Source of the DNA: Polaromonas sp.
GTDB lineage: Bacteria; Pseudomonadota; Gammaproteobacteria; Burkholderiales; Burkholderiaceae_C
Reading direction: 5' to 3'
Length of the DNA stretch: 64,000 nucleotides
Assembly: GCA_013298945.1 (NCBI GenBank)
Contig: JAAFJR010000007.1
Coordinates: forward strand, 62,001 to 126,000
Shown: positions 17,448 to 26,266 of the stretch, one piece after another
Numbering within the stretch: position 1 is the first letter of the stretch
Layout of the letters: every line of letters starts with the position of its first letter
Program-made: the position numbers and the translations under genes
Notes under the pieces: generated by a model
The model's input: only the letters and a program-made list of their open reading frames with translations
What the model was told of the DNA's origin: nothing
The model's database searches: none

Positions 17448-19070
17448 ATGAAAAGAAAAATAGTTTTGGGATTTTTAGGAACTCAGCTAGATTCTGGCTT
17501 GGGCGTTGCGCGGTGGGAGAAGTGGCGTCCTACAGTGTCACTGGCGCAACATGATGATTTGAGTATTGATAAATTGGTGTTGTTGCACGATGTGAAGTAC
17601 ACGAATCTTGCCCTGTGTGTTAATGCTGACCTTGTACAGCTATCACCCACCACCGACGTACAACTATTGCAAATGAACCTTGCAAACCCTTGGGACTTTG
17701 GCGAAGTGTATGGCGCACTTTACGATTGGGTGCAAACCTACCCCTTTGACACTGAGAATGAAGAATATTGGGTGCATATCACCACAGGAACACATGTCGC
17801 ACAAATTTGCCTCTTCTTGTTGGTAGAGGCACGGTTTATACCCGGCGTACTGCTCCAATCTGCCCCTCCGCGTGGCCGCCAAGGCAAAGGGTTGGGTAGC
17901 TACGAGCTGATTGATCTTGATTTGTCTAAATACGATGCCATCAACACTAGGCTAGATGTTGCCCAACTAGATGCCGTTTCTTTCTTAAAAAGTGGCATTG
18001 AAACACGCAACATGCGGTTTAACGCCACGATTGAAGAAATAGAGCGTGTGGCGGTGAGCTGCAGAGCGCCAATTTTTTTGACTGGTCCTACAGGTGCTGG
18101 TAAATCAATGCTGGCTAAACGTATTTTTGAACTCAAAAAATCACGTCATCAGATTACAGGCAGCTTTGTCGATGTTAACTGTGCAACCTTGCGTGGCGAT
18201 AGTGCAAGTTCGGCACTTTTTGGGCACAAAAAGGGCGCGTTCACAGGTGCGGGTGCAGACCGACCTGGCTTATTACGCACAGCTGACCAAGGTGTGCTGT
18301 TTTTAGACGAAATAGGTGAACTCGGCTTAGACGAGCAAGCCATGTTGTTAAAAGCCATTGAAGACAAGCGTTTTTTACCCGTAGGCTCTGACAAAGAGAT
18401 GCAAAGTAACTTTCAACTCATTACTGGAACAAACAAAGATTTGCGACTTGAAGTAGCTGCAGGACGATTTCGCGAAGACTTATTTGCCCGCATTAATTTA
18501 TGGACCTATACTCTTCCGAGCTTAGCGCAACGACGAGAGGACATTGAGCCGAATATCAAACATCAGTTAGCGTTAACTTCACAGGACCTAGGTAAACAGG
18601 TGCGCTTCACGACTGAGGCCAAGCTTAGCTACCTTCGCTTCGCGCAATCCCCTGAAGCTTCTTGGTGTGGTAATTTTCGTGATTTAAGCGCCTCAATCAC
18701 CCGGCTAGCAACACTTGCTGACAACGGACGTATCGGCACTTCGCTCGTGGATGCCGAAAAAGCACGCTTACGTTGGCAATGGCAAACGACATTGCAAACA
18801 CCGTCAGCAGGTTTAACTAACGACTTGCTACAAGAACTAATCGGTAGCAAATACGATAAGCTTGATTACTTTGACCGACTGCAACTACAAGCTGTTATTA
18901 CCACTTGTCGCGCTAGTAACTCGCTCAGTGAGGCGGGTAGAACGTTGTTTGATGTTTCTCGTACCAAACGAGACGTGATCAACGATGCGGACAGGTTGCG
19001 GAAATATTTGCTGAAGTATGATTTGAATTGGGAAAAAATTCATATCGAAGCAGATACTTATGGGCATTAA
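17448..19070 (+). CDS. rtcR: Sigma-54-dependent activator of the rtc operon
   Basis: A 540-residue RtcR. Residues 1 to about 180 form the RtcR N-terminal domain, a CARF-type ligand domain (HITTGTHVAQICLFLLVEA is its conserved stretch) thought to sense damaged RNA ends. The AAA+ domain follows with Walker A GPTGAGKS, the sigma-54 contact loop GAFTGA and Walker B GVLFLDEIGEL. The C-terminus holds a short helix-turn-helix-like segment. It is divergent from rtcBA across a 275-bp AT-rich gap. A small GCTAG/CTAGC hairpin lies just before the ATG and no Shine-Dalgarno is visible. Confidence 0.96.
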   Translation: MKRKIVLGFLGTQLDSGLGVARWEKWRPTVSLAQHDDLSIDKLVLLHDVKYTNLALCVNADLVQLSPTTDVQLLQMNLANPWDFGEVYGALYDWVQTYPFDTENEEYWVHITTGTHVAQICLFLLVEARFIPGVLLQSAPPRGRQGKGLGSYELIDLDLSKYDAINTRLDVAQLDAVSFLKSGIETRNMRFNATIEEIERVAVSCRAPIFLTGPTGAGKSMLAKRIFELKKSRHQITGSFVDVNCATLRGDSASSALFGHKKGAFTGAGADRPGLLRTADQGVLFLDEIGELGLDEQAMLLKAIEDKRFLPVGSDKEMQSNFQLITGTNKDLRLEVAAGRFREDLFARINLWTYTLPSLAQRREDIEPNIKHQLALTSQDLGKQVRFTTEAKLSYLRFAQSPEASWCGNFRDLSASITRLATLADNGRIGTSLVDAEKARLRWQWQTTLQTPSAGLTNDLLQELIGSKYDKLDYFDRLQLQAVITTCRASNSLSEAGRTLFDVSRTKRDVINDADRLRKYLLKYDLNWEKIHIEADTYGH

Positions 19071-19142
19071 TTAGTCACGCAGGCGACAAATCACCCACGC
19101 GGTTTGATTCATCATATTGCTTGTTATTTTTAGGAAAACGAC

Positions 19143-20126
19143 ATGACGAACCCGAAATTAATTTCACGCCGCACCGTTTTGCAATCTGCTGCCGCTTTGT
19201 CCGCCCCAGCCATCATCTCCAACAGCTGGGCGCAAGACAAATTCCCCAACAAACCCATCACCCTGATCGCCCCGTGGCCTACTGGCGGCAGCAGCGACGC
19301 TGTGATTCGTGCTTTCGCTGAAAGTGCGGGGCGTGCACTGGGCGGCACAATCATTGTAGAAAATAAACCCGGCGTAGGCGGCACCTTGGGTGCAACCGCC
19401 ATGGTGACGGCCAAGCCCGACGGCTACACATTGACGCAGCTACCGCTCGGTATTTACCGCCTGCCGCACATGCAAAAAATGACCTTTGATCCAGTCAAAG
19501 ACATCACACACATCGTCTGCCTGACCGGCTACACGTTTGGCTTGGTAGCTACAGCGGATGCGCCGTACAAAACCCTGAAAGAATTGGTCGCCTACGCCAA
19601 AGCCAACCCTGGCAAGATCAGCTACGGCCACACGGGCACGGGCACGACGCCGCACTTGGCGATTGAAGAATTCGCGGGCAAAGCGGGCATTGATATTGTT
19701 GACGTGCCGTACAAAGGGTCTGCCGAGTTGATTCAATCCATTTTGGGTGGCCACATCACGCTGATGAGCGGAACGACAGAATTTGCCCCGCACGTCAAAA
19801 GCGGCAAACTGCGCCTGCTGGCAACGCTGGGGCGCGAGCGAAACAAAGCCTTCCCCGATGTGCCCACGGTCAAAGAATCTGGCTGGGACACAATTACTGA
19901 GTCGCCTTTCGGATTTGGTGGCCCCAAAAACATGGACCCTAATTTGGTGAAAATTTTGCACGACGCCTTCAAAAAGACGCTGGATGATCCCAAAGTATTA
20001 GAAGCGCTGGATAAGTATTACCAACCCACCATCTACATGAGCACGGCTGACTACAGCGCCTATGCGGTGCGGACGTTTGCAGCGGAGAAGAAGACGATTG
20101 AGCGGCTAGGGATGGCCGCGAAGTAA
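19143..20126 (+). CDS. Bug family (TctC) periplasmic binding protein
   Basis: A 327-residue tripartite tricarboxylate transporter-type receptor of the Bug family, which is greatly expanded in Burkholderiales. The N-terminus has a twin-arginine motif SRRTVLQSAA and cleavage is likely near SWA-QD. PITLIAPWPTGGSSD, VENKPGVGGTLGA and AKPDGYTL are the standard ligand-loop and domain motifs. No membrane subunits (tctA, tctB) are adjacent, as is usual for orphan Bug proteins. The ligand, probably a small carboxylate, cannot be named. Confidence 0.94.
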   Translation: MTNPKLISRRTVLQSAAALSAPAIISNSWAQDKFPNKPITLIAPWPTGGSSDAVIRAFAESAGRALGGTIIVENKPGVGGTLGATAMVTAKPDGYTLTQLPLGIYRLPHMQKMTFDPVKDITHIVCLTGYTFGLVATADAPYKTLKELVAYAKANPGKISYGHTGTGTTPHLAIEEFAGKAGIDIVDVPYKGSAELIQSILGGHITLMSGTTEFAPHVKSGKLRLLATLGRERNKAFPDVPTVKESGWDTITESPFGFGGPKNMDPNLVKILHDAFKKTLDDPKVLEALDKYYQPTIYMSTADYSAYAVRTFAAEKKTIERLGMAAK

Positions 20127-20192
20127 GCTTCGAAACGGGATAAAAACCCGCTACCATCAGCAGGGTATGCATAAATTGTTTACCCTTACCTG

Positions 20193-23111
20193 ATGCAGTT
20201 CTCTGACTTCCTCGCCAAATGGGGCCCCGTTGGCACGTCTGCCGCGCTGAACGAGCGCCAGGGCGCGCAGCCGCACTTTATGGACTTGTGTGCTTTGCTG
20301 GGTGTGCCGCAGCCCGGCACGAGTGCTGATGGTGACTACATTTTTGAGCAAGACACCCTCTTGCTGGGCGAGGCGCGGGGCTATGCCGATGTGTTCAAAC
20401 GCGGCTGCTTTGCGTGGGAAAACAAAGCGCCGGGCAAGGATTTAGACAAAGCGCTCAAACAGCTTTTGGGCTACAGCTTGGCGCTGTCCAACCCGCCGCT
20501 TTTGGTGGTGTGCGACCGGCTGACCACCCGCATCCACACCCAGTTCACCGGCCACCCAAGCGAGGTCCACACCGTCCAGATGGCGGACTTGGCCCAGCCC
20601 GACAAAATCGCGCTCTTACGCCGCGTCTGGTTAGACCCTGAATCGTTCCGCCCCAAAACAACCACCCGCGACATCACCGAAGCGGCCGCCAAAAGCTTTG
20701 CCACCTTGGCCGACCGCCTGCGCAAGCGTGGCAACGACCCTGAAGTGGTTGCCCACTTTCTCACCCAGTGCCTGTTTTGCTTCTTTGCGGACGATGTCAA
20801 CCTGCTGCCCCAGCGCCTGTTTGAAGGCTTGGTCAACAACCGGCGCTTCACCGTGGCGCAGTTCAGCGCGGGGCTGACCAACCTCTTCACCGCCATGCAA
20901 AGCGGCGGTTTGTATGGCAATGACGATATTGCGTGGTTCAACGGCGGCTTGTTCAAAACCATACGCGTGCCGCCCCTCGACATTTTGGACGTGACCGAGC
21001 TGCGCAACGCCGCCGCGCTGAACTGGACGGCGATTGACGTTTCCATCTTCGGCACCCTGTTTGAGCGCGGCTTGGACCCCGACAAACGCAGCCAGCTCGG
21101 GGCGCATTACACCGACACGGCGACGATTGCGCGTATCATCGACCCCGTCATCAAGCGCCCGTTACTACAAAAATGGGAGCTAGTGAGGCAACAAATACGC
21201 CGGCTACAGGCCAATTCAACCTCTAAAACCGATAAAAACCACAAACTCGCCAAAGCCGCCTTTGTGCAATGGCTGGAAGACCTGCGGGCTTTCCGCATTC
21301 TCGACCCCGCCTGCGGCAGCGGCAACTTTTTGTTTCTCGGCTTGAAGGTGCTGAAAGACATTGAACACCAAAGCCACCTGGAAGCCGCCCGCGAAGGCCT
21401 GGACCGCGAGGCCGACCTCGTCACCGGGCCGCACAACATGCTGGGGCTGGAGCTGAACGAATACGCCGCCGAGCTGGCGCGGGTGACGGTGTGGATTGGC
21501 GAGCTGCAGTGGCGGCTGACCCACGGCTACGAGTTCAAAACCAACCCCGTGCTGGAGCCGCTGGACTGCATTGAGCACCGCGATGCGCTCCTCTCCTTGG
21601 ACCCCGTAAGCGCCGAGCCTGTCGAAGCCGAGTGGCCAAAAACCAGCGTGATTGTGGGTAATCCGCCGTTTTTGGGCGGCAGCAAAAAGCGCCGCGAGCT
21701 GGGCGACGCCAACTTTGAAGCCTTGGCATCCGTCTACGCAGGCCGCGTGCCAGCGGGGGCAGATTTGGTGTGCTACTGGTTTGACAAAGCCTTAAAAGCG
21801 ATTGAATTCAACGGCTTAGGCGCGGCTGGGTTTGTGGCGACCCAAGCCATTCGCGCAGGCAGCAACCGCCAAGTGCTGGATGCGATTGTCAGCAAAACGC
21901 GGATTTTTGATGCGTGGGCGGATGAAACATGGGTCAACGAAGGCGCAGCCGTTCGGGTGTCGTTGATTAGTTTTGGCTGGGGTGAATGCTGCTTTCTTGA
22001 TGGACAACCTGTTGCAGGCGTTACGGCTTCTTTGGACGACTCAGCCTTAGTTAGTACAAATTCCGCACAGAAATTGCATGAAAACGCTGGCTTTTGCTTT
22101 CAAGGTTCGCAAAAAATCGGCGCTTTTGATATTTCTGGCGATTTAGCTCGGTCTTGGCTTAAATTGCCAAATCCAAATGGCCGCCCAAATTCTGATGTAG
22201 TTAAACCAAGTTGGAATGGCATTGACATTGTTCGCAAGCCGCGCGACGGTTGGATTATTGATTTCGGCACGACTATGAGCGAAAACGATGCCTCGCTGTA
22301 TGAAAAACCTTTTGAACACATAGCGCAGTTCGTAAAACCAATGCGTTTGCAAAATAACCGTGAGGCTTATGGCAAATACTGGTGGCGACATGGCGAACCA
22401 CGAATAGCCATGCGTGCAGCCCTCACAGGGCTATCTCGCTACTTTGCAACCGCTGAAACCGCAAAACACCGCATTTTTTCGTGGATGCATGCTGAAATCC
22501 TGCCCGATAAAAAACTCATCGTTACGGCTTGCGAGACAGATACGATGTTTGGCATCTTGAGCAGCAGAATTCATGAAGTCTGGGCTTTAAAACAGGCCAG
22601 CATCCATGGCGATGGCATTGATGGCGGTCGGCCGCGTTACACCCCAACCACCTGCTTCGAAACCTTCCCCTTCCCCGCTGGCCTCACCCCGCAAGACACT
22701 TTGAGCCAGCAAACTCGGCAGCTGGCGAGTGGTACTGTCGTCCCCCAAGACGCTAAAAACAGTAGCACCGAAGCCATAGCCAACGCCGCCTACAGCCTGA
22801 ACCAGCGCCGTGAGAACTGGCTCAACCCGCCCGAGTGGACGCTGCGCGTGCCAGAAGTCGTGCCGCTGGGCATGAGCGCGTCGCCCTACCCTGACCGCAT
22901 CGTCGCCAAAGCGGGCTTTGAGAAGGAGCTGAGTGAGCGCACACTCACCAAACTCTACAACGCCAAACCCGCCTGGCTAACCGCCGCCCACCAAGCCCTA
23001 GACGCTTCCGTGGCAACCGCCTACGGCTGGACAGACTACACCCCAGACATGCCCGATGAGACGATTTTGCAGCGGCTGCTGGCGCTGAATGTCGAAAGAA
23101 GTGCTGTTTAA
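20193..23111 (+). CDS. MmeI-like bifunctional restriction-modification enzyme (type IIG/IIL)
   Basis: A 972-residue single-chain enzyme. The N-terminal region has a PD-(D/E)xK-like nuclease motif (GYADVFKRGCFAWENKAPGK, residues about 63-82: Asp, then ENK). A helical connector follows, then a gamma-class N6-adenine methyltransferase with motif I DPACGSGNF (about 370) and motif IV NPPF (about 490). The last part is the presumed target recognition domain. Such enzymes cut and methylate without partner subunits. The local composition is more GC-rich than many neighbours, which suggests transfer. Two different dispersed repeats are embedded in the coding sequence (21162-21208 and 21607-21632), and the frame stays open throughout. 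Confidence 0.88.
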   Translation: MQFSDFLAKWGPVGTSAALNERQGAQPHFMDLCALLGVPQPGTSADGDYIFEQDTLLLGEARGYADVFKRGCFAWENKAPGKDLDKALKQLLGYSLALSNPPLLVVCDRLTTRIHTQFTGHPSEVHTVQMADLAQPDKIALLRRVWLDPESFRPKTTTRDITEAAAKSFATLADRLRKRGNDPEVVAHFLTQCLFCFFADDVNLLPQRLFEGLVNNRRFTVAQFSAGLTNLFTAMQSGGLYGNDDIAWFNGGLFKTIRVPPLDILDVTELRNAAALNWTAIDVSIFGTLFERGLDPDKRSQLGAHYTDTATIARIIDPVIKRPLLQKWELVRQQIRRLQANSTSKTDKNHKLAKAAFVQWLEDLRAFRILDPACGSGNFLFLGLKVLKDIEHQSHLEAAREGLDREADLVTGPHNMLGLELNEYAAELARVTVWIGELQWRLTHGYEFKTNPVLEPLDCIEHRDALLSLDPVSAEPVEAEWPKTSVIVGNPPFLGGSKKRRELGDANFEALASVYAGRVPAGADLVCYWFDKALKAIEFNGLGAAGFVATQAIRAGSNRQVLDAIVSKTRIFDAWADETWVNEGAAVRVSLISFGWGECCFLDGQPVAGVTASLDDSALVSTNSAQKLHENAGFCFQGSQKIGAFDISGDLARSWLKLPNPNGRPNSDVVKPSWNGIDIVRKPRDGWIIDFGTTMSENDASLYEKPFEHIAQFVKPMRLQNNREAYGKYWWRHGEPRIAMRAALTGLSRYFATAETAKHRIFSWMHAEILPDKKLIVTACETDTMFGILSSRIHEVWALKQASIHGDGIDGGRPRYTPTTCFETFPFPAGLTPQDTLSQQTRQLASGTVVPQDAKNSSTEAIANAAYSLNQRRENWLNPPEWTLRVPEVVPLGMSASPYPDRIVAKAGFEKELSERTLTKLYNAKPAWLTAAHQALDASVATAYGWTDYTPDMPDETILQRLLALNVERSAV
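21162..21208 (-). repeat. Dispersed hairpin repeat, copy 5 (in frame in the MmeI-like gene)
   Basis: A reverse copy with CAACAAATACGCCGGCTA. It encodes about residues 324-339 (LVRQQIRRLQA), just before the methyltransferase domain, in a reading frame different from other coding copies. Confidence 0.85.
21607..21632. repeat. CTTCGACAGGCTC-type short repeat inside the MmeI-like gene
   Basis: AAGCGCCGAGCCTGTCGAAG matches, by recall, a short dispersed repeat common in Burkholderiales genomes (reverse form CTTCGACAGGCTC). It encodes SAEPVEA between motif I and motif IV. Only one copy was noticed in the window. Confidence 0.5.
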
Positions 23112-23120
23112 GGCATGCTT

Positions 23121-23176
23121 TATGGCTGTAGCTGGCATATTTATTGCCTGAGCAGCTATTAAAAATATAGCAATTT
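23121..23176 (+). repeat. Dispersed hairpin repeat, copy 6
   Basis: Intergenic forward copy starting 9 bp after the MmeI-like gene stop, with a GCTAT/ATAGC hairpin at the right end. Confidence 0.92.
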
Positions 23177-23227
23177 GCAGACTTATCAACCCCGAACTTC
23201 CGGCGGATGTAGCTGCTGAATTTAACT

Positions 23228-26200
23228 TTACAACGAAATATCCTGCAAGGCGGATTTGGGTGCGGTTAAGTCGCGGACTTGAGCAAGCAGGTCGGCGTCT
23301 AGATAAGGTTTCGTGAGGTAGACGTCTACGCCGGCTTTCATGCCTTCATCGCGGTGCTTGGCGCTGGTGCGGGACGTAATCATCACCACCGGAATCTCTG
23401 CCCACTGCGGGATGTCTTGCATACGGCGGGTGAGCTCTAAGCCATTCAAGTTAGGCATTTCAAGGTCGGTCAGCACCAGAGCGGGCACTTTGGCGCGCAG
23501 GCGCTCTAGTGCCTCAAAACCGTCAGCAGCGGTGGCAACGTCGTAACCGGCGTCTTCTAAGAGCTGTTGCATAGAGCGGCGCACTGACCATGCATCGTCC
23601 ACCACCAACACACGAGTACGTTCGACCTGCAGGCGTTTACGCAGTGCGCTTGTGGACAGCGCTGCCAAGGACGCATTGGCCGGCCTTTTAGCGGCATTGA
23701 TTGCGCGCTGCAGTTCTGGAATGCTGAGCAAGAAGAGCGGTCTACCGTCGGCACGCAATGCACCGCCGATAACGCCACGCACGCGGCGTGTGAGTAAGCC
23801 AATATCTTGCAAAATCAGCTCGCGAGACTCTAACACTTCATCCACCAAGATAGCAACTACACCTGCAGCAACTTTTGCAAGGACGATGATCCATGATTGG
23901 CTGCGCTGAATGATGTCTTGTGCCGAGACATCATCAAGTTCTAACCACTGCGCCAAAGCATAAGCGGGGTATTGCTGGCCTTCATATTCGATTTGAACAC
24001 CTACATCGTTGATGCTGAATGTCGCCAAGCCTGCTGCAACAATGCTATTGACCTGCTCTAGCGGCAAGGCAACAGCTTCACCCATACATTGCACCACCAA
24101 AGCGTGTGCAACGCCACTGGAGACGGGTACGTGCACGGTGAAGGTACTGCCAAGTCCAATGGCGCTGTCTATGTCTAATCGACCTTTCAAGCCGGTGATA
24201 CGGTCGTTCACAATGTCCATGCCGACGCCTCGACCGGAGGTTTCAGTTACCGATTCGCGGGTGCTGAAACCAGGCTGCAGAATCAGACCTTGTAGCTCGG
24301 CCTCGGACAAGCTGCCGACAGAGGGGATCAAACCGAAGCTGAGGGCTTTGGCTTCGATAGCTGATAGGTCTAGGCCACGGCCATCGTCGGTGACGCGTAG
24401 AACCATCTCCTCGCCATCGCGTTGGAAATTCAGATGGATAGATCCTTGCTCTGGCTTTCCCGCTTCTAAACGGTCTTGGGGTAGCTCAATGCCGTGGTCA
24501 ACTGCGTTTCGTAAAAGGTGCAAAAGTGGTTCAGCCAGGCGGGAGAGCACGTCAGCGTCAACCACCATGTCTTCACCCGTCACTTGCAGTGCAACTTTAC
24601 GATGTGTGGCAATCGCCGTTTGCGCAACGGTGCGCTTCAGACGCGGAATAATAGTTTTAACGGGTAGCATGCGCGCAGTGAGCAATTCTCTGTGCTGGTC
24701 AACTAAAGCATAGCTTTCCTGACGCAGCATGGCGACGGATTGCGCGGTGGAGGCTCTGGCTTGCAATACCATGGCAGAGTTATCGCGAGCCGCTTCACCG
24801 ATAAACCGAGACAGGCCGTGCAAGGCGTCGTAGCGGTCAAGCTCAAGTGGATCAAAACTTGCATCGTCTTGCTGCGCGTCGCGCAATTGCACAACTTGGC
24901 TATTCACCATCGCATCTAATTCTCGCAGCCGCACAGCCATCACTTGGTTGCTGCGCTCCATAGAAGCGAGCCAATTTTCGGTATCGGAAAGTAATTTTGA
25001 CAAACGCTCGGCATGCACAATCGATTGACCCGCACGACGCAGCAGACGACTGAGCTGGCTCACACCCAAGCGCAAAGCGGCAGACTCTTGCTGCTTAACC
25101 GGTGTATTTTGAGGTTTTTGTAACGCTTCTACAGATGTAGTTGCTGAGGTCGTAATAGCTTCTATTGGCGCAAATGGATTTGATGCTTCTGGTGCCGATA
25201 TGACTGAAGGTGATATGGTTTCAGGTTCAGCAGTAACCACAGGTTCAGGTTGAGCGGTGGGCACAGCTGTAGATTTTTGAGGTTGTTGATTCAATGTTTC
25301 AACATCATCGATCTCACCACTGTGGATAAGTTTGACCCAATCAAGCAAACTCTGTAAGACTTCCTTGGCGTTCTGCGGCGCTTCTTCGTTACCCTGCAAA
25401 TGACTGACCATTTGCTGCAAGCAATGCACGGATTGCAGTACGTCACCGCTCAACGCCTCGGACGGTATCACACCAGTTGGAAGTCTTTCTGCAGCATAAA
25501 GCAAAATATCTTCAAGTCTGTGCGCCAAGCGAGCAATGCCTGGCAAACCAATGATGCCGCCACTGCCTTTAAGGGTGTGTGCACTACGCAAAGCTTCTTG
25601 CATATCAGCTTCGCTGCAGCTACCCACAGCCCAACGGCTAACGGTGTGCTCAACTTCGTCAAGCTGTTGCGGTGCATCTGCCAGTAAGGTGTAAAGCAAT
25701 TCCGGGTCTACATCATCTGACGTGATAGTGACATCTTCGTCTGTCGCGTCGTGCTGCAGAAGCTCCAACTCATCCGCATCTTCTTGACTGATATTTGGCA
25801 TCACAAGAAGCAAACCAGCTATTTCTAAAATATGCTCATCACTCAACGGCATTGGGCACATACTTAAGTACGAGACCATACTTTCAACCACAGCGGCATT
25901 GGCAGGGTGTTCTAAATAGGCATTAACTTGATCGACCCACTCCCCCAGCCAAATAACGCCCATACTATGGTTAGCATTCGAGGCTTTTTTCGCAGCGAGA
26001 GCTAATGTGTCATCGGACACTTGTTGCGCGACATGGTGCACAGCCTGTAGAAAAGTCCCCAAGCCATCAAAACCCACGGTTTGCACAGCTTGCGTGAAGC
26101 GCTCTAAAAGAGAGAGCATGTCTTCAACACCTTCAGGCAGCTGATCAGGAGCTGCTTGCCACTTTGCGAGTGTTGCGCGTGTGGCGGGTACTTCCTGCAC

Positions 26201-26239
26201 AAACTCATCGTGCAGGAGCTCTATCATGTCAGTAACCAT
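23228..26239 (-). CDS. ChpA/PilL-type hybrid chemosensory histidine kinase
   Basis: A 1003-residue CheA-like kinase of the Pil-Chp system. An N-terminal Hpt-like region precedes a true Hpt domain with AHTLKGSGG (phosphorylated His near residue 220). A Pro/Thr/Ala-rich linker and a dimer region follow, then an HATPase (LLRNAVDHGIELP, DDGRGLD, SGRGVGMDIV), a CheW-like domain and a C-terminal receiver (VLVVDDAWSVRRS, phospho-Asp in LTDLEMPN, Lys in YLTKPY). It should receive signals from the PilJ receptor encoded just upstream and phosphorylate the PilG and PilH regulators, controlling type IV pilus extension and retraction. Last gene of the operon. Confidence 0.94.
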   Translation of the reverse strand: MVTDMIELLHDEFVQEVPATRATLAKWQAAPDQLPEGVEDMLSLLERFTQAVQTVGFDGLGTFLQAVHHVAQQVSDDTLALAAKKASNANHSMGVIWLGEWVDQVNAYLEHPANAAVVESMVSYLSMCPMPLSDEHILEIAGLLLVMPNISQEDADELELLQHDATDEDVTITSDDVDPELLYTLLADAPQQLDEVEHTVSRWAVGSCSEADMQEALRSAHTLKGSGGIIGLPGIARLAHRLEDILLYAAERLPTGVIPSEALSGDVLQSVHCLQQMVSHLQGNEEAPQNAKEVLQSLLDWVKLIHSGEIDDVETLNQQPQKSTAVPTAQPEPVVTAEPETISPSVISAPEASNPFAPIEAITTSATTSVEALQKPQNTPVKQQESAALRLGVSQLSRLLRRAGQSIVHAERLSKLLSDTENWLASMERSNQVMAVRLRELDAMVNSQVVQLRDAQQDDASFDPLELDRYDALHGLSRFIGEAARDNSAMVLQARASTAQSVAMLRQESYALVDQHRELLTARMLPVKTIIPRLKRTVAQTAIATHRKVALQVTGEDMVVDADVLSRLAEPLLHLLRNAVDHGIELPQDRLEAGKPEQGSIHLNFQRDGEEMVLRVTDDGRGLDLSAIEAKALSFGLIPSVGSLSEAELQGLILQPGFSTRESVTETSGRGVGMDIVNDRITGLKGRLDIDSAIGLGSTFTVHVPVSSGVAHALVVQCMGEAVALPLEQVNSIVAAGLATFSINDVGVQIEYEGQQYPAYALAQWLELDDVSAQDIIQRSQSWIIVLAKVAAGVVAILVDEVLESRELILQDIGLLTRRVRGVIGGALRADGRPLFLLSIPELQRAINAAKRPANASLAALSTSALRKRLQVERTRVLVVDDAWSVRRSMQQLLEDAGYDVATAADGFEALERLRAKVPALVLTDLEMPNLNGLELTRRMQDIPQWAEIPVVMITSRTSAKHRDEGMKAGVDVYLTKPYLDADLLAQVRDLTAPKSALQDISL

Positions 26240-26266
26240 GTCAGCCGATCAATTCGTCGGCAAGAT

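Noticed and set aside
20127-20192. Terminator after the Bug protein gene (CGGG/CCCG around ATAAAAA)
   Set aside because: Only a four-base stem and no T tract.
25115-25170. Stretch in the ChpA-like gene that resembles a decayed copy of the dispersed repeat (TAATAGCTTCTATTGG)
   Set aside because: Only the hairpin-side bases match; the AGCCGGCGTATTT core is missing, so chance similarity in a low-complexity linker is more likely.
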